A stretch of DNA of 64,000 nt from Pseudomonas frederiksbergensis (GCF_001874645.1 NZ_CP017886.1:2294001-2358000), one strand, 5' to 3'. Numbered from the stretch's first letter, positions 6,472-16,367 are shown. Notes: generated by a model not told the origin, from the sequence alone. Numbers and translations: made by a program.

Positions 6472-9400
6472 TCAGAAGCGTCGTAAATCGAGAGTCATCG
6501 GCAGTTCATCGTTGATAGTCAGCGTCGGCACCACCAAAGTTCCCGGACTGTGACCGAGGCGGAAGAACCGCGCCATCCGCCGACTCTCGGCCTCGTTGGC
6601 GTTCACCGGCAAACTGTCGTAGTTACGCCCGCCCGGATGCGCGACGTGGTACTGACAACCGCCCAGCGAGCGCTGCATCCAGGTATCGAGCAGGTCGAAC
6701 ACCAGCGGCGCGTGAACCGGGATGGTCGGTTGCAGGCAGTTGGCCGGTTGCCAGGCGCGGAACCGCACACCGGCGACAAACTCACCGACGCGCCCGGTCG
6801 GTTGCAGCGGTACCGGGATGCCGTTGCAGGTCAGCACATAACGCTGCGGCGCCAAGCCTGTGAGCTTGACCTGCAAACGCTCCAGCGACGAGTCGACGTA
6901 GCGCACCGTGCCGCCGGCCGAACCTTCCTCACCCAGCACATGCCAGGGCTCCAGCGCCTGACGCAGCTCCAGTTCAATGCCGCTGACCGCGTAATCGCCG
7001 ACCTTGGGAAAGCGAAACGCCAGATGCGCCGCAAACCACTCGGCGCGCAGCGCATAACCGGCGGCGTTGAGGTCGACGATCACATCGGCGAAATCCTGCT
7101 CGATAAAGTGCGGCAGCAGGAAACGGTCGTGCAACTCGGTGCCCCAGCGGGCCAGCTTGGCCGGCGCATACGGCTCGCGCCAGAACCGCGCCACCAATGC
7201 TCGCAGCAGCAGTTGCTGAGCCAGGCTCATCCGCGCATGAGGTGGCATTTCAAAAGCGCGCAGCTCCAGCAGCCCAAGGCGACCGGTGGCGCCGTCCGGA
7301 GAGTAGAGTTTGTCGATACAGAATTCGGCGCGGTGGGTGTTGCCCGTGACGTCGATCAGCAGGTTGCGCAGCAAGCGGTCCACCCACCACGGCGCGCACT
7401 CTTCACCCGGTTCGGGCATCTGCGCGAAGGCGATTTCCAGCTCGTACAACGCATCGTTGCGGGCTTCATCCACACGCGGCGCCTGGGAAGTCGGACCAAT
7501 GAAAAGGCCAGAAAACAGGTAGGACAGCGACGGATGGTTATGCCAGTAACTGATCAGACTGCGCAGCAGATCCGGGCGACGCAGAAACGGTGAGTCGGCC
7601 GGAGTCGCGCCACCGAGTACGAAATGGTTACCGCCACCCGTGCCGGTGTGCCGGCCGTCGATCATGAATTTCTCGGTGGTCAGCCGGGTCTGGCGTGCCT
7701 CTTCGTAGAGGAATTCGGTGCGCTCGACCAGTTCGTCCCAACTGGCGGACGGCTGCACGTTGACTTCAATAACGCCGGGGTCCGGGGTGATGCGAAAGTT
7801 ACTCAGGCGTGGATCGCTCGGCGGTTCATAGCCTTCCAGCAACACCGGACAATGCAGCTCCTCGGCAGTGGCTTCGATGGCGCTGACCAGTTCCAGATAA
7901 TCCTCGACGCGTTCCAGCGGCGGCATGAACAGGTACAACCGACCTTCCCGGGCCTCGGCGCAGAACGCGGTGCGGGTCAGCCAATCGGCGGATTGATCGA
8001 TTTTCGGTGTGCGCTCATCAGCCGTTGCCGGCTCACCATGCGCCTGCAACTGGGCTGCGTCAGGCAGTTCCGGCAAATCCTGATTCGGATCGAGCGGGTG
8101 CACGAACGGGTACTCCGCCGCCGTCACCCACGGCTGCGAGGCCAGCGGCAAGCGATAGCCCAGCGGTGAGTCTCCCGGCACCAGTCGGCAATGGCTGTCA
8201 CGCAGGTACCAGCGACCGCTCTGCCATTGATCGCCCTTGGCCGTACGCGCCAGCGGCAGCACGTGGCCAATCACTTTGTCCAGACCCTGGCTGAAGACCT
8301 TGTGCAGGCGGGCGCGCTCAAGTTCATCGCCCAGCCGTGAGTCTTCGGCGCTGACGTTGACCGGCAACGCGCCTTCGCGCCAGAGGTAGTAGAGGTTGTC
8401 TTCGTAAGCCGGAAATACAAAGCGCGTAGGCAGTTTCAAACGCTCGGCGACACTCGCCAGAAAACGCCCGGCCAATGTGCCATCGGCGCCGTAGTCTTGC
8501 TGCTCATCGGCAATCAGCGCGCTGTTATTCCAGATCGGCACGCCATCTCGTCGCCAGTAGCAATTCAGCGACCAGCGCGGCAGTTGCTCGCCCGGGTACC
8601 ACTTGCCCTGACCAAAATGCACCAGGCCCTTGGGGGCGTAATGTTTGCGCATGCGCTGGAACAGCTCGGCGGACAGTCGACGTTTGTCCGGCCCGAGCGC
8701 AGCGGTGTTCCACTCGGCACCGTCCGGGTCGTCGATGGAGACGAAGGTCGGCTCGCCGCCCATGGTCAGACGCACATCGCCTTCTTGCAGGTCGGCGTCG
8801 ATCTGCCGGCCCAGCGCCTGGATCGCCAGCCACTGGTCTTCGGTGTAGGGCTTGGTGACCCTTGGGGCCTCCCAAATCCGCTCCACCGACATTTCGTGGC
8901 TGAATTCGCACTCGCACGGTTCGACCAGGCCGCTGATCGGCGCCGCAGAGGACGGATCGGGACTACAGGCCAACGGAATATGCCCTTCACCGGCAAACAA
9001 CCCGGAGGTGGCGTCCAGGCCGATCCAGCCCGCACCGGGCAGGTAAACCTCGCACCAGGCGTGCAGGTCGGTGAAATCCACCTCGGTGCCGGAAGGACCG
9101 TCGAGGCTTTTGACATCAGCGGTGAGTTGAATCAGATAACCGGAAACAAATCGCGCCGCCAGCCCGAGGTTGCGCAGCAGTTGCACCAGCAACCAGGCCG
9201 AATCGCGGCAAGAACCCGAGGCGTGTTCCAGGGTGTACTCCGGGGTTTGCACGCCCGGTTCCATGCGGATCAGGTAGCCGATGTCTTCGCTCAGGCGCTG
9301 GTTGAGGGCCACCAGAAAATCCACGGCGGGCAGCGGCGTGCGGTCGATGCCGTCAAGATAAGCCTTGAACGTCGGCGTCAGTGGCAGGGTTTCCAGGTAC

Positions 9401-9747
9401 GGCGCCAGCTCGCGCTGTTCGTCGGCGGCATAGGCGAAAGGGATTTTTTCCGCGTAAGGCTCAAGGAAGAAGTCGAACGGGTTGAACACTGCCATCTCGG
9501 CCAGCAGATCGACTTCGATCCGCAGCTCCGCAGTTTTCTCGGGAAACACCAACCGTGCCAGGTAATTGCCCTGGGGGTCTTGTTGCCAATTGATGAAGTG
9601 TTGCTCAGGCGACACTTTCAACGCATAGGAAAGAATCCGCGTGCGGCTGTGGGCAGCCGGGCGCAGGCGAACGATCTGCGGGCCGAGTTCGACGGCGCGG
9701 TCGTAGCGGTAATGCGTGACATGGTGCAATGCGACATGAATCGACAC
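6472..9747 (-). CDS. Transglutaminase fused to DUF2126, 1091 aa
   Basis: The N-terminal 250 residues repeat the transglutaminase plan, with Cys180 in ASGSCRDSAWLL, His229 in DLHAWCEV and Asp245 in GWIGLDATSG. The rest is the large DUF2126 region (COG4196), recognisable by RLTMGGEPTFVS, QGKWYPGEQLPRW, VIEVNVQPSASWDELVERTE, RHTGTGGGNHFVLGG, and RAFEMPPHARMSLAQQLLLR. That region resembles an amidoligase/glutamine-synthetase-like catalytic fold in published analyses, which would make the protein both ligase and transferase. The start is GTG at 9747 with a strong AGGAGG nearby. It is the first gene of the three-gene operon. The reaction and product are unknown. Confidence 0.9.
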   Translation of the reverse strand: MSIHVALHHVTHYRYDRAVELGPQIVRLRPAAHSRTRILSYALKVSPEQHFINWQQDPQGNYLARLVFPEKTAELRIEVDLLAEMAVFNPFDFFLEPYAEKIPFAYAADEQRELAPYLETLPLTPTFKAYLDGIDRTPLPAVDFLVALNQRLSEDIGYLIRMEPGVQTPEYTLEHASGSCRDSAWLLVQLLRNLGLAARFVSGYLIQLTADVKSLDGPSGTEVDFTDLHAWCEVYLPGAGWIGLDATSGLFAGEGHIPLACSPDPSSAAPISGLVEPCECEFSHEMSVERIWEAPRVTKPYTEDQWLAIQALGRQIDADLQEGDVRLTMGGEPTFVSIDDPDGAEWNTAALGPDKRRLSAELFQRMRKHYAPKGLVHFGQGKWYPGEQLPRWSLNCYWRRDGVPIWNNSALIADEQQDYGADGTLAGRFLASVAERLKLPTRFVFPAYEDNLYYLWREGALPVNVSAEDSRLGDELERARLHKVFSQGLDKVIGHVLPLARTAKGDQWQSGRWYLRDSHCRLVPGDSPLGYRLPLASQPWVTAAEYPFVHPLDPNQDLPELPDAAQLQAHGEPATADERTPKIDQSADWLTRTAFCAEAREGRLYLFMPPLERVEDYLELVSAIEATAEELHCPVLLEGYEPPSDPRLSNFRITPDPGVIEVNVQPSASWDELVERTEFLYEEARQTRLTTEKFMIDGRHTGTGGGNHFVLGGATPADSPFLRRPDLLRSLISYWHNHPSLSYLFSGLFIGPTSQAPRVDEARNDALYELEIAFAQMPEPGEECAPWWVDRLLRNLLIDVTGNTHRAEFCIDKLYSPDGATGRLGLLELRAFEMPPHARMSLAQQLLLRALVARFWREPYAPAKLARWGTELHDRFLLPHFIEQDFADVIVDLNAAGYALRAEWFAAHLAFRFPKVGDYAVSGIELELRQALEPWHVLGEEGSAGGTVRYVDSSLERLQVKLTGLAPQRYVLTCNGIPVPLQPTGRVGEFVAGVRFRAWQPANCLQPTIPVHAPLVFDLLDTWMQRSLGGCQYHVAHPGGRNYDSLPVNANEAESRRMARFFRLGHSPGTLVVPTLTINDELPMTLDLRRF

Positions 9748-9909
9748 GGCGTGCCTCCTGCGAGCCTTAAGCGTAACTGAAAGCGCGCAAGACTTATGCC
9801 AGCCGGCATATCGGCGCTTTCTCCGTTTGCTTCGCGCAGTACAGCACCAAAACCGCGCAATGCGGGATTTGATGTGATGAAGGTTGCACAGAAATGTGGC
9901 GGGAGCGTG

Positions 9910-10008
9910 AAAAGATCGTCCGAACGCGGCCCGAACCTGCGGCAGCTCCTACACTGGCATACGCGTTTCCTCGTAGGAGCTGCCGCAGGCTGCGATCTTT
10001 TGATCTTG
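9910..10008. repeat. REPIN doublet 2 with variant left arm (outer GATC arms)
   Basis: The left arm is a variant: after GATCG it reads TCCGAACGCGGCCCGAA before CCTGCGGCAGCTCCTAC. The right arm is standard (GTAGGAGCTGCCGCAGG then CTGCGATCTTTTGATC). It lies in the 319-base gap between the DUF2126 gene and the ygiQ-type gene. The rest of that gap holds the operon's promoter region and the ygiQ terminator. The same variant arm recurs at 36660 and 47802. Confidence 0.88.
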
Positions 10009-10020
10009 ATATACAACGCA

Positions 10021-10048
10021 AAACGCCAACCCGAAGGCTGGCGTTTTG
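10021..10048 (-). terminator. Rho-independent terminator of the ygiQ-type gene
   Basis: AAAACGCCAAC and its near-complement GCTGGCGTTTT pair with a short CCGAAG-type loop, 19 bases past the stop codon. A/T runs on both sides allow function in either direction, but only the minus-strand gene ends here. Confidence 0.75.
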
Positions 10049-10066
10049 TTAACAGGCAAACACCGC

Positions 10067-12370
10067 TTAGCGCGGCACTACCGGCTTACGTGCAGGCTTG
10101 GGACCTTTGCCCTTGGCGGCGTCCTTGCGTTCCTTGGCGGCCTGCTGGTTACGGGCGAACGCCGCAGCCTTGGCCTGTTCACGCTTGTCCCACGGATTAC
10201 CGCCATCGCTGGCACGCGGCGGCAAGCCAGTGTGTTGCGTGAGGATTTTGGTGGTCTTTTCCCCGGCCACTTTATGGCTACCGGCTGGCGTCGAATTCTT
10301 GCGACGGGCGCTCTGGTAGCTGTCGGTGGCCGGCTGGTGCAACGGGATCAGCTGGTTCTTGCCCGGTCCGATCAGGTCGGCACGGCCCATGCGGGTCAAC
10401 GCTTCACGCAGCATCGGCCAGCCTTTCGGGTCGTGGTAACGCAAGAACGCCTTGTGCAGACGACGCTGCTCTTCGCTCTTGACGATCGTCACGGCGTCGC
10501 TCTTGTAAGTCACCTTGCGCAGCGGGTTCTTGCCCGAATGGTACATGGCAGTGGCGGTGGCCATCGGCGACGGGTAGAACGCCTGTACCTGATCCGCACG
10601 GAAACCGTTGCCCTTGAGCCACAGGGCCAGGTTCATCATGTCTTCGTCGGTGGTGCCCGGGTGGGCGGCGATGAAGTACGGAATCAGGTACTGCTCTTTC
10701 CCGGCTTCCTTGGAGTACTTCTCGAACATCCGCTTGAACTTGTCATAGCTGCCGATGCCCGGCTTCATCATCTGATTGAGCGGACCTTCCTCGGTGTGTT
10801 CCGGGGCGATCTTCAGGTAACCACCGACGTGGTGGGTCACCAACTCTTTGACGTACTCCGGCGACTCGACCGCGAGGTCGTAACGCAGGCCGGACGCGAT
10901 CAGGATCTTCTTCACACCCGGCAAGGCGCGAGCGCTGCGATACAGCTGGATCAGCGACGAGTGGTCAGTGTTGAGGTTCGGGCAAATGCCCGGGAACACG
11001 CACGATGGCTTACGGCACGCGGATTCGATTTCCGGGCTCTTGCAAGCGATACGGTACATGTTCGCGGTCGGGCCGCCGAGGTCGGAAATAACGCCGGTAA
11101 AGCCTGGCACCTTGTCGCGGATCTCTTCGATTTCGCGAATGATCGACTCTTCGGAACGGTTCTGGATGATCCGGCCTTCGTGTTCGGTGATCGAGCAGAA
11201 GGTGCAGCCGCCGAAGCAGCCGCGCATGATGTTCACCGAAAAACGGATCATGTCGTAGGCCGGGATCTTCTCCTTGCCATACGCCGGGTGCGGAATACGG
11301 GCGTAAGGCATGCCGAACACGTAGTCCATCTCTTCGGTGGTCATCGGAATCGGCGGCGGGTTGAACCAGACGTCGACTTCGCCGTGCTTCTGTACCAATG
11401 CGCGAGCGTTGCCCGGGTTGGTTTCCAGGTGCAGCACACGGTTGGCGTGGGCGTACAGAACGGCGTCGCCACGGACTTTTTCTACCGATGGCAGACGAAT
11501 CACGGTCTTGTCACGGGTCATCCGAGGGCTCGCCAGGATCTGTACAACCTTGGCTTCTTCCGGGTCGTCAACCGGCCCCTTCTCTTGTTCGATGGCGCAG
11601 GCCTGAGTGTCTTGGGTGTTCACGTACGGGTTGATGATCTTGTCGATCTTGCCCGGACGGTCGATGCGCGTGGAGTCGACTTCGTACCAGCCTTGCGGCG
11701 TATCACGGCGAATGAACGCGGTGCCACGAACGTCGGTGATGTCTTCGATCTTGTGACCGTAGGACAGACGCTGGGCAACTTCGACGATCGCTCGCTCGGC
11801 GTTGCCGTACAGCAGAATGTCGGCGCAGGCGTCGATCAGGATCGAGTTGCGCACCCGGTCCTGCCAGTAATCGTAGTGTGCGATACGGCGCAGGGAAGCT
11901 TCGATGCCACCGAGGACAATCGGCACATTCTTGTAGGCTTCCTTGCAGCGCTGGCTGTACACCAGGCTCGCGCGATCCGGACGTTTGCCCGCCAGGCCAC
12001 CGGGGGTGTAGGCGTCATCGGAGCGGATTTTCTTGTCGGCGGTGTAGCGGTTGATCATCGAGTCCATGTTGCCGGCCGCGACACCGAAGAACAGGTTCGG
12101 CTCGCCGAGCTTCATGAAGTCGTCTTTGGACTGCCAGTTTGGCTGGGCAATGATCCCGACGCGAAAGCCCTGGGACTCCAGCAGCCGGCCAATGATTGCC
12201 ATGCCAAACGACGGATGGTCGACGTACGCATCACCGGTGACGATGATGATGTCGCAGGAATCCCAGCCGAGCTGATCCATCTCCTCCCTGCTCATCGGCA
12301 GGAATGGCGCTGGCCCGAAACATTCGGCCCAGTACTTGGGATAGTCAAATAACGGCTTGGCTGCTTGCAT
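10067..12370 (-). CDS. YgiQ-family radical SAM protein, 767 aa
   Basis: This is a large radical SAM enzyme of the YgiQ/UPF0313 family, cytosolic and of unknown reaction. The N-terminal part resembles a B12-binding-like Rossmann region ([17 protein letters not shown], residues 40-56). The radical SAM cluster is Cys385-x3-Cys389-x2-Cys392 in [17 protein letters not shown], with downstream [11 protein letters not shown] and [15 protein letters not shown]. The C-terminal about 80 residues are a basic, low-complexity tail ending [14 protein letters not shown], typical of the family. The length is normal. The gene stands alone between its terminator and an upstream gap of about 100 bases before dnaB. 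Confidence 0.92.
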   Translation of the reverse strand: MQAAKPLFDYPKYWAECFGPAPFLPMSREEMDQLGWDSCDIIIVTGDAYVDHPSFGMAIIGRLLESQGFRVGIIAQPNWQSKDDFMKLGEPNLFFGVAAGNMDSMINRYTADKKIRSDDAYTPGGLAGKRPDRASLVYSQRCKEAYKNVPIVLGGIEASLRRIAHYDYWQDRVRNSILIDACADILLYGNAERAIVEVAQRLSYGHKIEDITDVRGTAFIRRDTPQGWYEVDSTRIDRPGKIDKIINPYVNTQDTQACAIEQEKGPVDDPEEAKVVQILASPRMTRDKTVIRLPSVEKVRGDAVLYAHANRVLHLETNPGNARALVQKHGEVDVWFNPPPIPMTTEEMDYVFGMPYARIPHPAYGKEKIPAYDMIRFSVNIMRGCFGGCTFCSITEHEGRIIQNRSEESIIREIEEIRDKVPGFTGVISDLGGPTANMYRIACKSPEIESACRKPSCVFPGICPNLNTDHSSLIQLYRSARALPGVKKILIASGLRYDLAVESPEYVKELVTHHVGGYLKIAPEHTEEGPLNQMMKPGIGSYDKFKRMFEKYSKEAGKEQYLIPYFIAAHPGTTDEDMMNLALWLKGNGFRADQVQAFYPSPMATATAMYHSGKNPLRKVTYKSDAVTIVKSEEQRRLHKAFLRYHDPKGWPMLREALTRMGRADLIGPGKNQLIPLHQPATDSYQSARRKNSTPAGSHKVAGEKTTKILTQHTGLPPRASDGGNPWDKREQAKAAAFARNQQAAKERKDAAKGKGPKPARKPVVPR

Positions 12371-12472
12371 GTCGATAACCGGTGTTGGCTTTCATTGAAT
12401 TTCGCGGGCGCGGAATATAGCACAAAATTTAACCAATTCCGACGACCATGGTCGGAATTAGAGACGACGAGA

Positions 12473-13867
12473 TTATTCGTCGTCGAAGTTGTAGCTGCCC
12501 GGCGCGAGGTTTTCGAAGCGGGTGTACTTACCGATGAACGCCAGGCGTGACGTACCGATCGGACCGTTCCGCTGCTTGCCGATGATGATCTCGGCGATGC
12601 CCTTGTGCTCGGTTTCCGGGTGATACACCTCGTCCCGGTAAACGAACATGATGACGTCGGCATCCTGCTCGATCGCTCCGGATTCCCGCAAGTCGGAGTT
12701 GATCGGGCGCTTGTTGGGACGCTGTTCCAGGGAGCGGTTGAGCTGCGACAGCGCCACCACCGGGCAGTTGAATTCCTTGGCCAGGGCTTTCAACGAGCGG
12801 GAGATTTCGGAAATCTCGTTGGTCCGGTTATCGCCGCCCGAGCCCGGGATCTGCATGAGTTGCAGGTAGTCGATCATGATCAGGCCCACTTCGCCGTGCT
12901 CACGCACCAGACGCCGAGTCCGTGCGCGCATTTCCGACGGGCTGATACCGGCGGTATCGTCGATGAACAGCTTGCGATCGTTGAGCAGATTGACCGCCGA
13001 GGTCAGGCGCGGCCAATCGTCGTCGTCCAACCGACCGGCCCGGACCTTGGTCTGATCGATCCGGCCGAGGGACGACAACATACGCATGATCAGCGATTCG
13101 CCTGGCATCTCCAGCGAGTAGACCAGTACGCACTTGTCACTGCGCAGCACGGCGTTTTCCACCAGGTTCATCGCAAAGGTGGTTTTACCCATCGATGGAC
13201 GGCCGGCGACGATGATCAGGTCAGACGGTTGCAGGCCGCTGGTTTTCTCGTCGAGGTCGGTGTAGCCGGTGGACAGGCCGGTGATGGCGTTGTCGGTGTT
13301 GAACAAGGTGTCGATACGATCGATGGCCTTGGTCAACAGGTCATTGACGCTCACCGGGCCGCCGGTTTTCGGCCGGGCTTCGGCAATCTGGAAGATCTGC
13401 CGTTCAGCTTCGTCGAGAATTTCGGCGGCAGTGCGACCTTCCGGATTGAAGGCGCTGTCGGCAATTTCAGTGCTGATGCCGATCAACTGACGCAGGGTCG
13501 CTCGCTCACGAACGATCTGGGCATAGGCCTTGATGTTGGCGACCGACGGCGTGTTTTTCGCCAGTTCACCCAGGTATCCGAGACCGCCGACTTGCGAGGT
13601 CTGACCTTCCTTGTCCAATTGCTCGGCCAAGGTCACGACGTCGATCGGCGAGTTCTGATCGGCCAGCTTGGCGATCGCACGGAAGATCAGGCGGTGGTCA
13701 TGCCGATAGAAATCACCATCCGACACCTGATCGAGCACGCGTTCCCAGGCGTTGTTGTCCAGCATCAGACCACCGAGCACGGCCTGTTCGGCCTCGATGG
13801 AATGCGGCGGCACTTTCAGCGCGGCGGTTTGCAGATCGTATTGCTCAGGAGCGGAGATATCGTTCAT
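12473..13867 (-). CDS. dnaB: Replicative DNA helicase DnaB
   Basis: DnaB is the hexameric helicase that unwinds DNA at the fork and contacts primase. The N-terminal helical domain opens with PPHSIEAEQAVLGGLMLDN. The RecA-like C-terminal domain has Walker A GRPSMGKTT (near residue 222) after LSTGYTDLDEKTSGLQPSDL, Walker B as GLIMIDYLQLM, and the SQLNRSLEQRPNKRP loop. The 464-aa length is standard and there is no intein. I chose the ATG at 13867; a GTG two codons earlier is an alternative. It follows rplI, separated by a terminator, in the conserved rpsF-rpsR-DUF2232-rplI-dnaB order. Confidence 0.98.
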   Translation of the reverse strand: MNDISAPEQYDLQTAALKVPPHSIEAEQAVLGGLMLDNNAWERVLDQVSDGDFYRHDHRLIFRAIAKLADQNSPIDVVTLAEQLDKEGQTSQVGGLGYLGELAKNTPSVANIKAYAQIVRERATLRQLIGISTEIADSAFNPEGRTAAEILDEAERQIFQIAEARPKTGGPVSVNDLLTKAIDRIDTLFNTDNAITGLSTGYTDLDEKTSGLQPSDLIIVAGRPSMGKTTFAMNLVENAVLRSDKCVLVYSLEMPGESLIMRMLSSLGRIDQTKVRAGRLDDDDWPRLTSAVNLLNDRKLFIDDTAGISPSEMRARTRRLVREHGEVGLIMIDYLQLMQIPGSGGDNRTNEISEISRSLKALAKEFNCPVVALSQLNRSLEQRPNKRPINSDLRESGAIEQDADVIMFVYRDEVYHPETEHKGIAEIIIGKQRNGPIGTSRLAFIGKYTRFENLAPGSYNFDDE

Positions 13868-13930
13868 GGCCACTTGGTTTCTTTAGGAAAAGCAGGGGTT
13901 GTAGAAAATCAGGAACCGCAGAAAGACAAA

Positions 13931-13959
13931 GGGCACGACCTGTAAACAGGATCGTGCCC
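13931..13959 (-). terminator. Terminator after rplI
   Basis: GGGCACGACCTGT and ACAGGATCGTGCCC form a long, nearly perfect stem with one mismatch. On the minus strand it is followed by TTTGTCTTT. It separates the ribosomal operon from dnaB. Confidence 0.75.
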
Positions 13960-14004
13960 GATGTTACCGGCAAGCACCCAAGGGTGCCAGCCGACAAGTA
14001 TTGC

Positions 14005-14451
14005 TTAAGCTGCTACCACGACAACGCGTACGGTGGCTTCAACTTCAGCGTGCAGGTGCACGGCTACGTCGAATTCACCTACGTTGCGGATGGTGCCGTT
14101 CGGCAGACGAACTTCGCTTTTTGCAACTTCAACGCCAGAGGCGGTCAGTGCATCAGCGATGTCGTGAGTGCCGATCGAACCGAACAGCTTGCCTTCGTCA
14201 CCGGCGGTGGCAGTGATGGTCACTTCCAGCTCAGCCAGTTGGGCAGCGCGGCTTTCAGCCGAAGTTTTACGGTCTGCTGCGGCTTTTTCCAGCTCAGCGC
14301 GACGCTCTTCGAACGCAGCCAGGTTGGCAGCGGTCGCAGCGGTCGCTTTGCCGTAAGGCAGCAGGTAGTTACGACCGTAACCAGCCTTAACGTTCACTTT
14401 GTCACCCAGGTTGCCCAGGTTGGTGACTTTTTCCAGAAGGATCAGTTGCAT
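14005..14451 (-). CDS. rplI: 50S ribosomal protein L9
   Basis: L9 binds 23S rRNA near the L1 stalk and limits frameshifting. It has 148 aa, the usual length. The N-terminal RNA-binding domain reads [20 protein letters not shown] with the glycine-rich [14 protein letters not shown] long connecting helix follows ([20 protein letters not shown]), then the C-terminal domain with [19 protein letters not shown]. It is the last gene of the rpsF operon, 19 bases after DUF2232. Confidence 0.98.
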   Translation of the reverse strand: MQLILLEKVTNLGNLGDKVNVKAGYGRNYLLPYGKATAATAANLAAFEERRAELEKAAADRKTSAESRAAQLAELEVTITATAGDEGKLFGSIGTHDIADALTASGVEVAKSEVRLPNGTIRNVGEFDVAVHLHAEVEATVRVVVVAA

Positions 14452-14470
14452 GTGAAAATCCTCTTAACTT

Positions 14471-15364
14471 TTAACCTTCACCGTTCGCGCTATCGACGTC
14501 TTTCGGCGTCAAACGACCGCGAAAATCAATCAGGCTGTCGACAATGGCCAGGACCACCAGCAACGGATAGATCAGCTGCATAAACAGCAACAGCGTTACG
14601 TACAACCCCACCAGCCAAAATTTGGCCAGTCGCTTTTCAGCCACCAGCCCATGAATCAGGGCCAGCCCGGCGAACACCAGCGGTACGCTGCACAACGGCG
14701 TCAACATGGCCATCTGGCTACCGAAGTTCGGCCCCAGAAGCATGCACGCCAGCAGCAACATCGCTGGCCCCAGCGGGATTCGGATGGCGCGAAACTCGCG
14801 ACCAAAACCACCAGGGTTGTACAACAACGCCTGCCAGTAGCGCCCGATAATCAGGCTCAGCACACTGACGATTTGCAACAAGGCCGCTATCAGGCCAGTC
14901 AGGACCGGGGCAATCAGGGCGGCGAGACGCGCTCGCTCCTCTACCGACAATTGCTGATAGAGGTCACCGAGGGCCAGCGGCAGGATCTTTACCAGTTCCT
15001 GCGCCAGAATCTCGATGTGAGGGCGGTAAACCGCACCCAGCACCACTGAAAACACCAATCCCATCGCTATGCTGACCAGCAGCACGCGGTTCCAGGATTC
15101 ACTTGCGCGCAAAACCAGCGCAAGGCCCGAAGACCCCAGCAACACCATGAGTGCGCGTGGATCATCGGAATACAGCCACCAGATCAATGCCGGCAGTATT
15201 CCCAGAGCAAGAACGCCGAGGGCGTCCTTCAATCCGCGCCGCAGCAGCACAAGGCTCCCGGCGGCAGCACCCAACCAATACAACAACGGCAATGCCGCGC
15301 ATCCAGCCACTACAAGAGTGGCCTGCATACGACCGCGCATGATGAACTCAGCTATGGCGCGCAT
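14471..15364 (-). CDS. DUF2232 multi-pass inner-membrane protein, 297 aa
   Basis: This hydrophobic protein has about eight predicted membrane segments, for example LVVAGCAALPLLYWLGAAAG near the N-terminus and LYVTLLLFMQLIYPLLVVLA near the C-terminus. A soluble loop sits around residues 115-150 (DLYQQLSVEERARLAALI). It matches the DUF2232 family, found between rpsR and rplI in Pseudomonas and relatives. It lies 36 bases after rpsR and 19 bases before rplI, so it is translated from the ribosomal operon. Its function is unknown. The fixed position inside a ribosomal operon suggests a growth-linked role, which is inference only. Confidence 0.88.
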   Translation of the reverse strand: MRAIAEFIMRGRMQATLVVAGCAALPLLYWLGAAAGSLVLLRRGLKDALGVLALGILPALIWWLYSDDPRALMVLLGSSGLALVLRASESWNRVLLVSIAMGLVFSVVLGAVYRPHIEILAQELVKILPLALGDLYQQLSVEERARLAALIAPVLTGLIAALLQIVSVLSLIIGRYWQALLYNPGGFGREFRAIRIPLGPAMLLLACMLLGPNFGSQMAMLTPLCSVPLVFAGLALIHGLVAEKRLAKFWLVGLYVTLLLFMQLIYPLLVVLAIVDSLIDFRGRLTPKDVDSANGEG

Positions 15365-15400
15365 GCATTCAATCCTTTGCTACGTGTCGACTGCCCGGTC

Positions 15401-15631
15401 TCAGCGGCCGTGGCTGTCGGTGTAGGCCAGCAGGGCCAGGAAGCGGGCGCGCTTGATAGCGGTGGCCAGCTGACGCTGATAACGAGCTTTGGTACCGGTG
15501 ATGCGGCTTGGAACGATTTTGCCGGTCTCGGATACGTAAGCTTTCAGAGTGTTGAGATCTTTGTAATCGATCTCTTTCACGTCTTCAGCGGTGAAGCGGC
15601 AGAATTTACGACGACGGAAGAAACGTGCCAT
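15401..15631 (-). CDS. rpsR: 30S ribosomal protein S18
   Basis: S18 is a 76-aa small-subunit protein that pairs with S6 on the 16S rRNA platform. The sequence [20 protein letters not shown], then [20 protein letters not shown] and [20 protein letters not shown], is canonical. The early cysteine is the usual single one; the protein lacks the four-cysteine zinc motif. It follows rpsF by 28 bases. Confidence 0.98.
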
Positions 15632-15659
15632 GTAATAGGCTCCTCAAAAGGTCCGTGGA

Positions 15660-16082
15660 TTACTCGTCAGCGTTATCGCTGTTGTCGCTGTCATCACTGT
15701 CAACGCCTTCGGCGTCGGAGTGCTCAGGACGGTCGCGACGCTCACGGCGCTCACTGCGGTTTTCTTCAGCCTTGAGCATCTCGGATTGGCCAGTAACGGC
15801 TTCTTCGCGACGGATGACCAGGTTACGGATCACTGCATCGTTGTAGCGGAAGTTGTCTTCCAGCTCGGCCAGGGCCTTGCCAGTGCACTCAACGTTCAGC
15901 ATCACGTAGTGAGCCTTGTGAACATTGTTGATTGCGTAGGCCAGTTGACGACGGCCCCAATCTTCCAGACGGTGGATTTTGCCGCCGTCTTCTTCGATCA
16001 GCTTGGTGTAACGCTCAACCATGCCGCCGACTTGCTCGCTTTGATCCGGGTGGACCAAAAAGATGATTTCGTAATGACGCAT
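15660..16082 (-). CDS. rpsF: 30S ribosomal protein S6
   Basis: S6 heads the operon. The core runs from [18 protein letters not shown] through [20 protein letters not shown] to [16 protein letters not shown]. The C-terminal about 40 residues form a very acidic tail ([19 protein letters not shown]). In Enterobacteria RimK adds glutamates to the S6 C-terminus, and acidic tails of this kind are common in gamma-proteobacteria. AAGGAG precedes the ATG. The S6:S18 dimer is known to repress this operon through a leader hairpin in many bacteria; the leader here includes CCGCTTTTGAGCGG. Confidence 0.98.
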   Translation of the reverse strand: MRHYEIIFLVHPDQSEQVGGMVERYTKLIEEDGGKIHRLEDWGRRQLAYAINNVHKAHYVMLNVECTGKALAELEDNFRYNDAVIRNLVIRREEAVTGQSEMLKAEENRSERRERRDRPEHSDAEGVDSDDSDNSDNADE

Positions 16083-16200
16083 GAATGCTCCTTACGGGTT
16101 GTAGCCTGCCGCTCAAAAGCGGTCAGACAAGGAGTGAATGACACTTATGGACTTGCCGGCGATAGACACATGCGTGCCTGCCGTCACAGCAAGGGGCGCA

Positions 16201-16229
16201 ATTGTAGAGAAGGGACAGAAGCGGCGCAA
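16201..16229 (-). promoter_or_regulatory. Sigma-70 promoter of the rpsF operon
   Basis: On the minus strand TTGCGC (16224-16229) and TACAAT (16201-16206) are separated by exactly 17 bases, about 120 bases upstream of rpsF. The leader between them and the gene contains the CCGCT-TTTG-AGCGG hairpin, a plausible S6:S18 autoregulatory site. Confidence 0.75.
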
Positions 16230-16279
16230 GGCAATTGGTGATTATTTGAACAATCACATTACCCAGAGAATAAAAAACC

Positions 16280-16358
16280 GTAGGAGCTACCGAAGGCTGC
16301 GATCTTTTGACGTTGCTTTTTAGAAGATCAAAAGATCGCAGCCTGCGGCAGCTCCTAC
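16280..16358. repeat. REPIN doublet 3 (outer GTAGGAG arms)
   Basis: The left arm, GTAGGAGCTACCGAAGGC, has two changes from the consensus. The right arm is consensus, CCTGCGGCAGCTCCTAC. The GATC ends face inward around a short T-rich spacer. It lies 10 bases beyond the rlmB stop, between rlmB and the rpsF promoter. Confidence 0.9.
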
Positions 16359-16367
16359 AGAGGTGTG

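Noticed and set aside
10046..12352. 768-codon plus-strand open frame
   Set aside because: It lies wholly opposite the YgiQ-type gene, whose radical SAM motif is intact. Its protein has no family features; it is a GC-rich antisense shadow.
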